This document shows positions 14,057 to 14,667 of a stretch of 14,667 bases of DNA, piece by piece. The notes beneath the pieces were generated by a model. It did not search any database and was not told the DNA's origin. It saw nothing but the letters and a program-made list of their open reading frames with translations. Position 1 is the first letter of the stretch, and every line of letters begins with the position of its first letter. Origin of the DNA: an uncultured Taibaiella sp. (GTDB lineage Bacteria > Bacteroidota > Bacteroidia > Chitinophagales > Chitinophagaceae); assembly GCA_946886975.1 (NCBI GenBank), contig CAMPJV010000024.1, forward strand, positions 1 through 14,667, written 5' to 3'. The position numbers and the translations under genes are program-made.

Positions 14057-14667
14057 ATGATCACCAATTTGAGCAGTCAAAACACCCTTCTTAGTGAGTG
14101 GGTGAGAGAGATAAGGGATTCTGAGCTCCAAAATGACCGAATGCGTTTCAGGAGGAACCTGGAAAGGATCGGTGAGATAAGCGCCTATGAGATAAGTAAG
14201 GTGTTGCCGTACAAGGAAGTGACGGTGCAGACATCGCTGGGTGAGGCGACATGCTGCGAGCTGGAACAACAACCGGTGCTGGCGACGATATTGAGAGCGG
14301 GAATTCCGCTGCACCAGGGGCTGCTGAACTACTTCGACAAGGCTGATAATGCGTTCATTGCGGGGTACAGGAAGCATCACCGGGATGGGTCATTTGAGAT
14401 AGAGCAGCATTACATTACGAGCCCCGAGCTGCAGGGACGGCCGCTGATCATTTCGGATCCTATGCTGGCTACGGGAGCATCGCTGGTGCTGGCTTTGCGG
14501 ACGATGCTGGAGCATGAGCAACCCTCTGAGATCCATATAGTTTGCGTGATAGCATGCACGGTGGGCATTGAGCTGGTAGAGCGAAAATTTCCCCAGGTAC
14601 ATATATGGTGCGGAGCTATAGATGATGAGCTGACGGCGCGGGGATATATAGTTCCGGGGCTGGGGGA
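14057..14667 (+). CDS. upp: Uracil phosphoribosyltransferase, 3' end cut off by the window
   Basis: Upp makes UMP from uracil and PRPP in pyrimidine salvage, in the cytoplasm. The frame from the ATG at 14057 stays open to the window edge: 203 complete residues, with only about 10 missing compared with the usual length. The start MITNLSSQNTLL and the following RMRFRRNLERIGEISAYEIS match Bacteroidota Upp proteins. LATILRAGIPLHQGLLNYF (75-93) and YRKHHRDGSFEI (104-115) are conserved. ISDPMLATGASL (132-143) is the PRPP-binding loop, and DDELTARGYIVPGLG (189-203) begins the uracil-binding end. The final GDAGD-type segment would lie beyond the edge. The gene is divergent from the uppS operon. No attenuator or pyrimidine-responsive leader is evident. 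Confidence 0.94.
   Translation, partial: MITNLSSQNTLLSEWVREIRDSELQNDRMRFRRNLERIGEISAYEISKVLPYKEVTVQTSLGEATCCELEQQPVLATILRAGIPLHQGLLNYFDKADNAFIAGYRKHHRDGSFEIEQHYITSPELQGRPLIISDPMLATGASLVLALRTMLEHEQPSEIHIVCVIACTVGIELVERKFPQVHIWCGAIDDELTARGYIVPGLG

Noticed and set aside
14042..14602. Two minus-strand frames at the right edge
   Set aside because: The plus strand here encodes upp with its PRPP loop. The antisense frames have no family signal.
1..14667. tRNA, rRNA or riboswitch genes
   Set aside because: I found no cloverleaf arms with a T-loop GTTCGAATC-type match and no conserved riboswitch core in the gaps. A covariance-model scan would be decisive.

Overview
The window looks like chromosomal DNA from a member of the Bacteroidota, probably Chitinophagales or a close relative. 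Four things point there. Two genes end in C-terminal domains of the type IX secretion system (T9SS). Several TAnnTTTG boxes, the Bacteroidota -7 promoter element, lie ahead of genes. Start codons mostly lack a Shine-Dalgarno sequence and sit behind AT-rich leaders. The order uppS-bamA-ompH-ompH is typical of the phylum. No rRNA, tRNA, CRISPR array, transposase or phage gene was seen.

Plus strand, 1-8.8 kb, in order: the 3' part of a secreted T9SS protein with a dockerin-like and a cohesin-like module (3-1496) and its terminator; an unrecognised 144-residue protein (1646-2080); a membrane-anchored DUF58 protein (2166-3509); a T9SS surface protein (3624-5282) and its terminator hairpin; a lipoprotein predicted to be a YCF48/BNR-type beta-propeller (5388-6368); lysS (6518-8035); a 54-bp direct repeat whose second copy carries the terminator; and a secreted DUF1684 protein (8207-8809). 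These look like several short transcription units, not one operon.

Minus strand, 8.9-13.5 kb: a compact operon read as uppS, bamA, ompH, ompH, ending in a hairpin shared with the convergent DUF1684 gene. It joins synthesis of the undecaprenyl lipid carrier with outer-membrane protein assembly (BamA) and its periplasmic chaperones (Skp/OmpH). UppS and BamA overlap by a few bases. The uppS promoter region holds two abutting -7 boxes.

Right end: about 550 bp of divergent intergenic DNA separates uppS from upp (uracil phosphoribosyltransferase, 14057 to the window edge, missing its last residues). This gap holds three separate repeats, all with an 11-bp period, and is the least explained part of the window.

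Most of the window is core or conserved Bacteroidota gene content. I see no convincing new multi-gene system. The better leads are the 11-bp-phased arrays between uppS and upp, the duplicated and broken terminator behind lysS, and -7 boxes that coincide with apparent start codons and can shift start calls.
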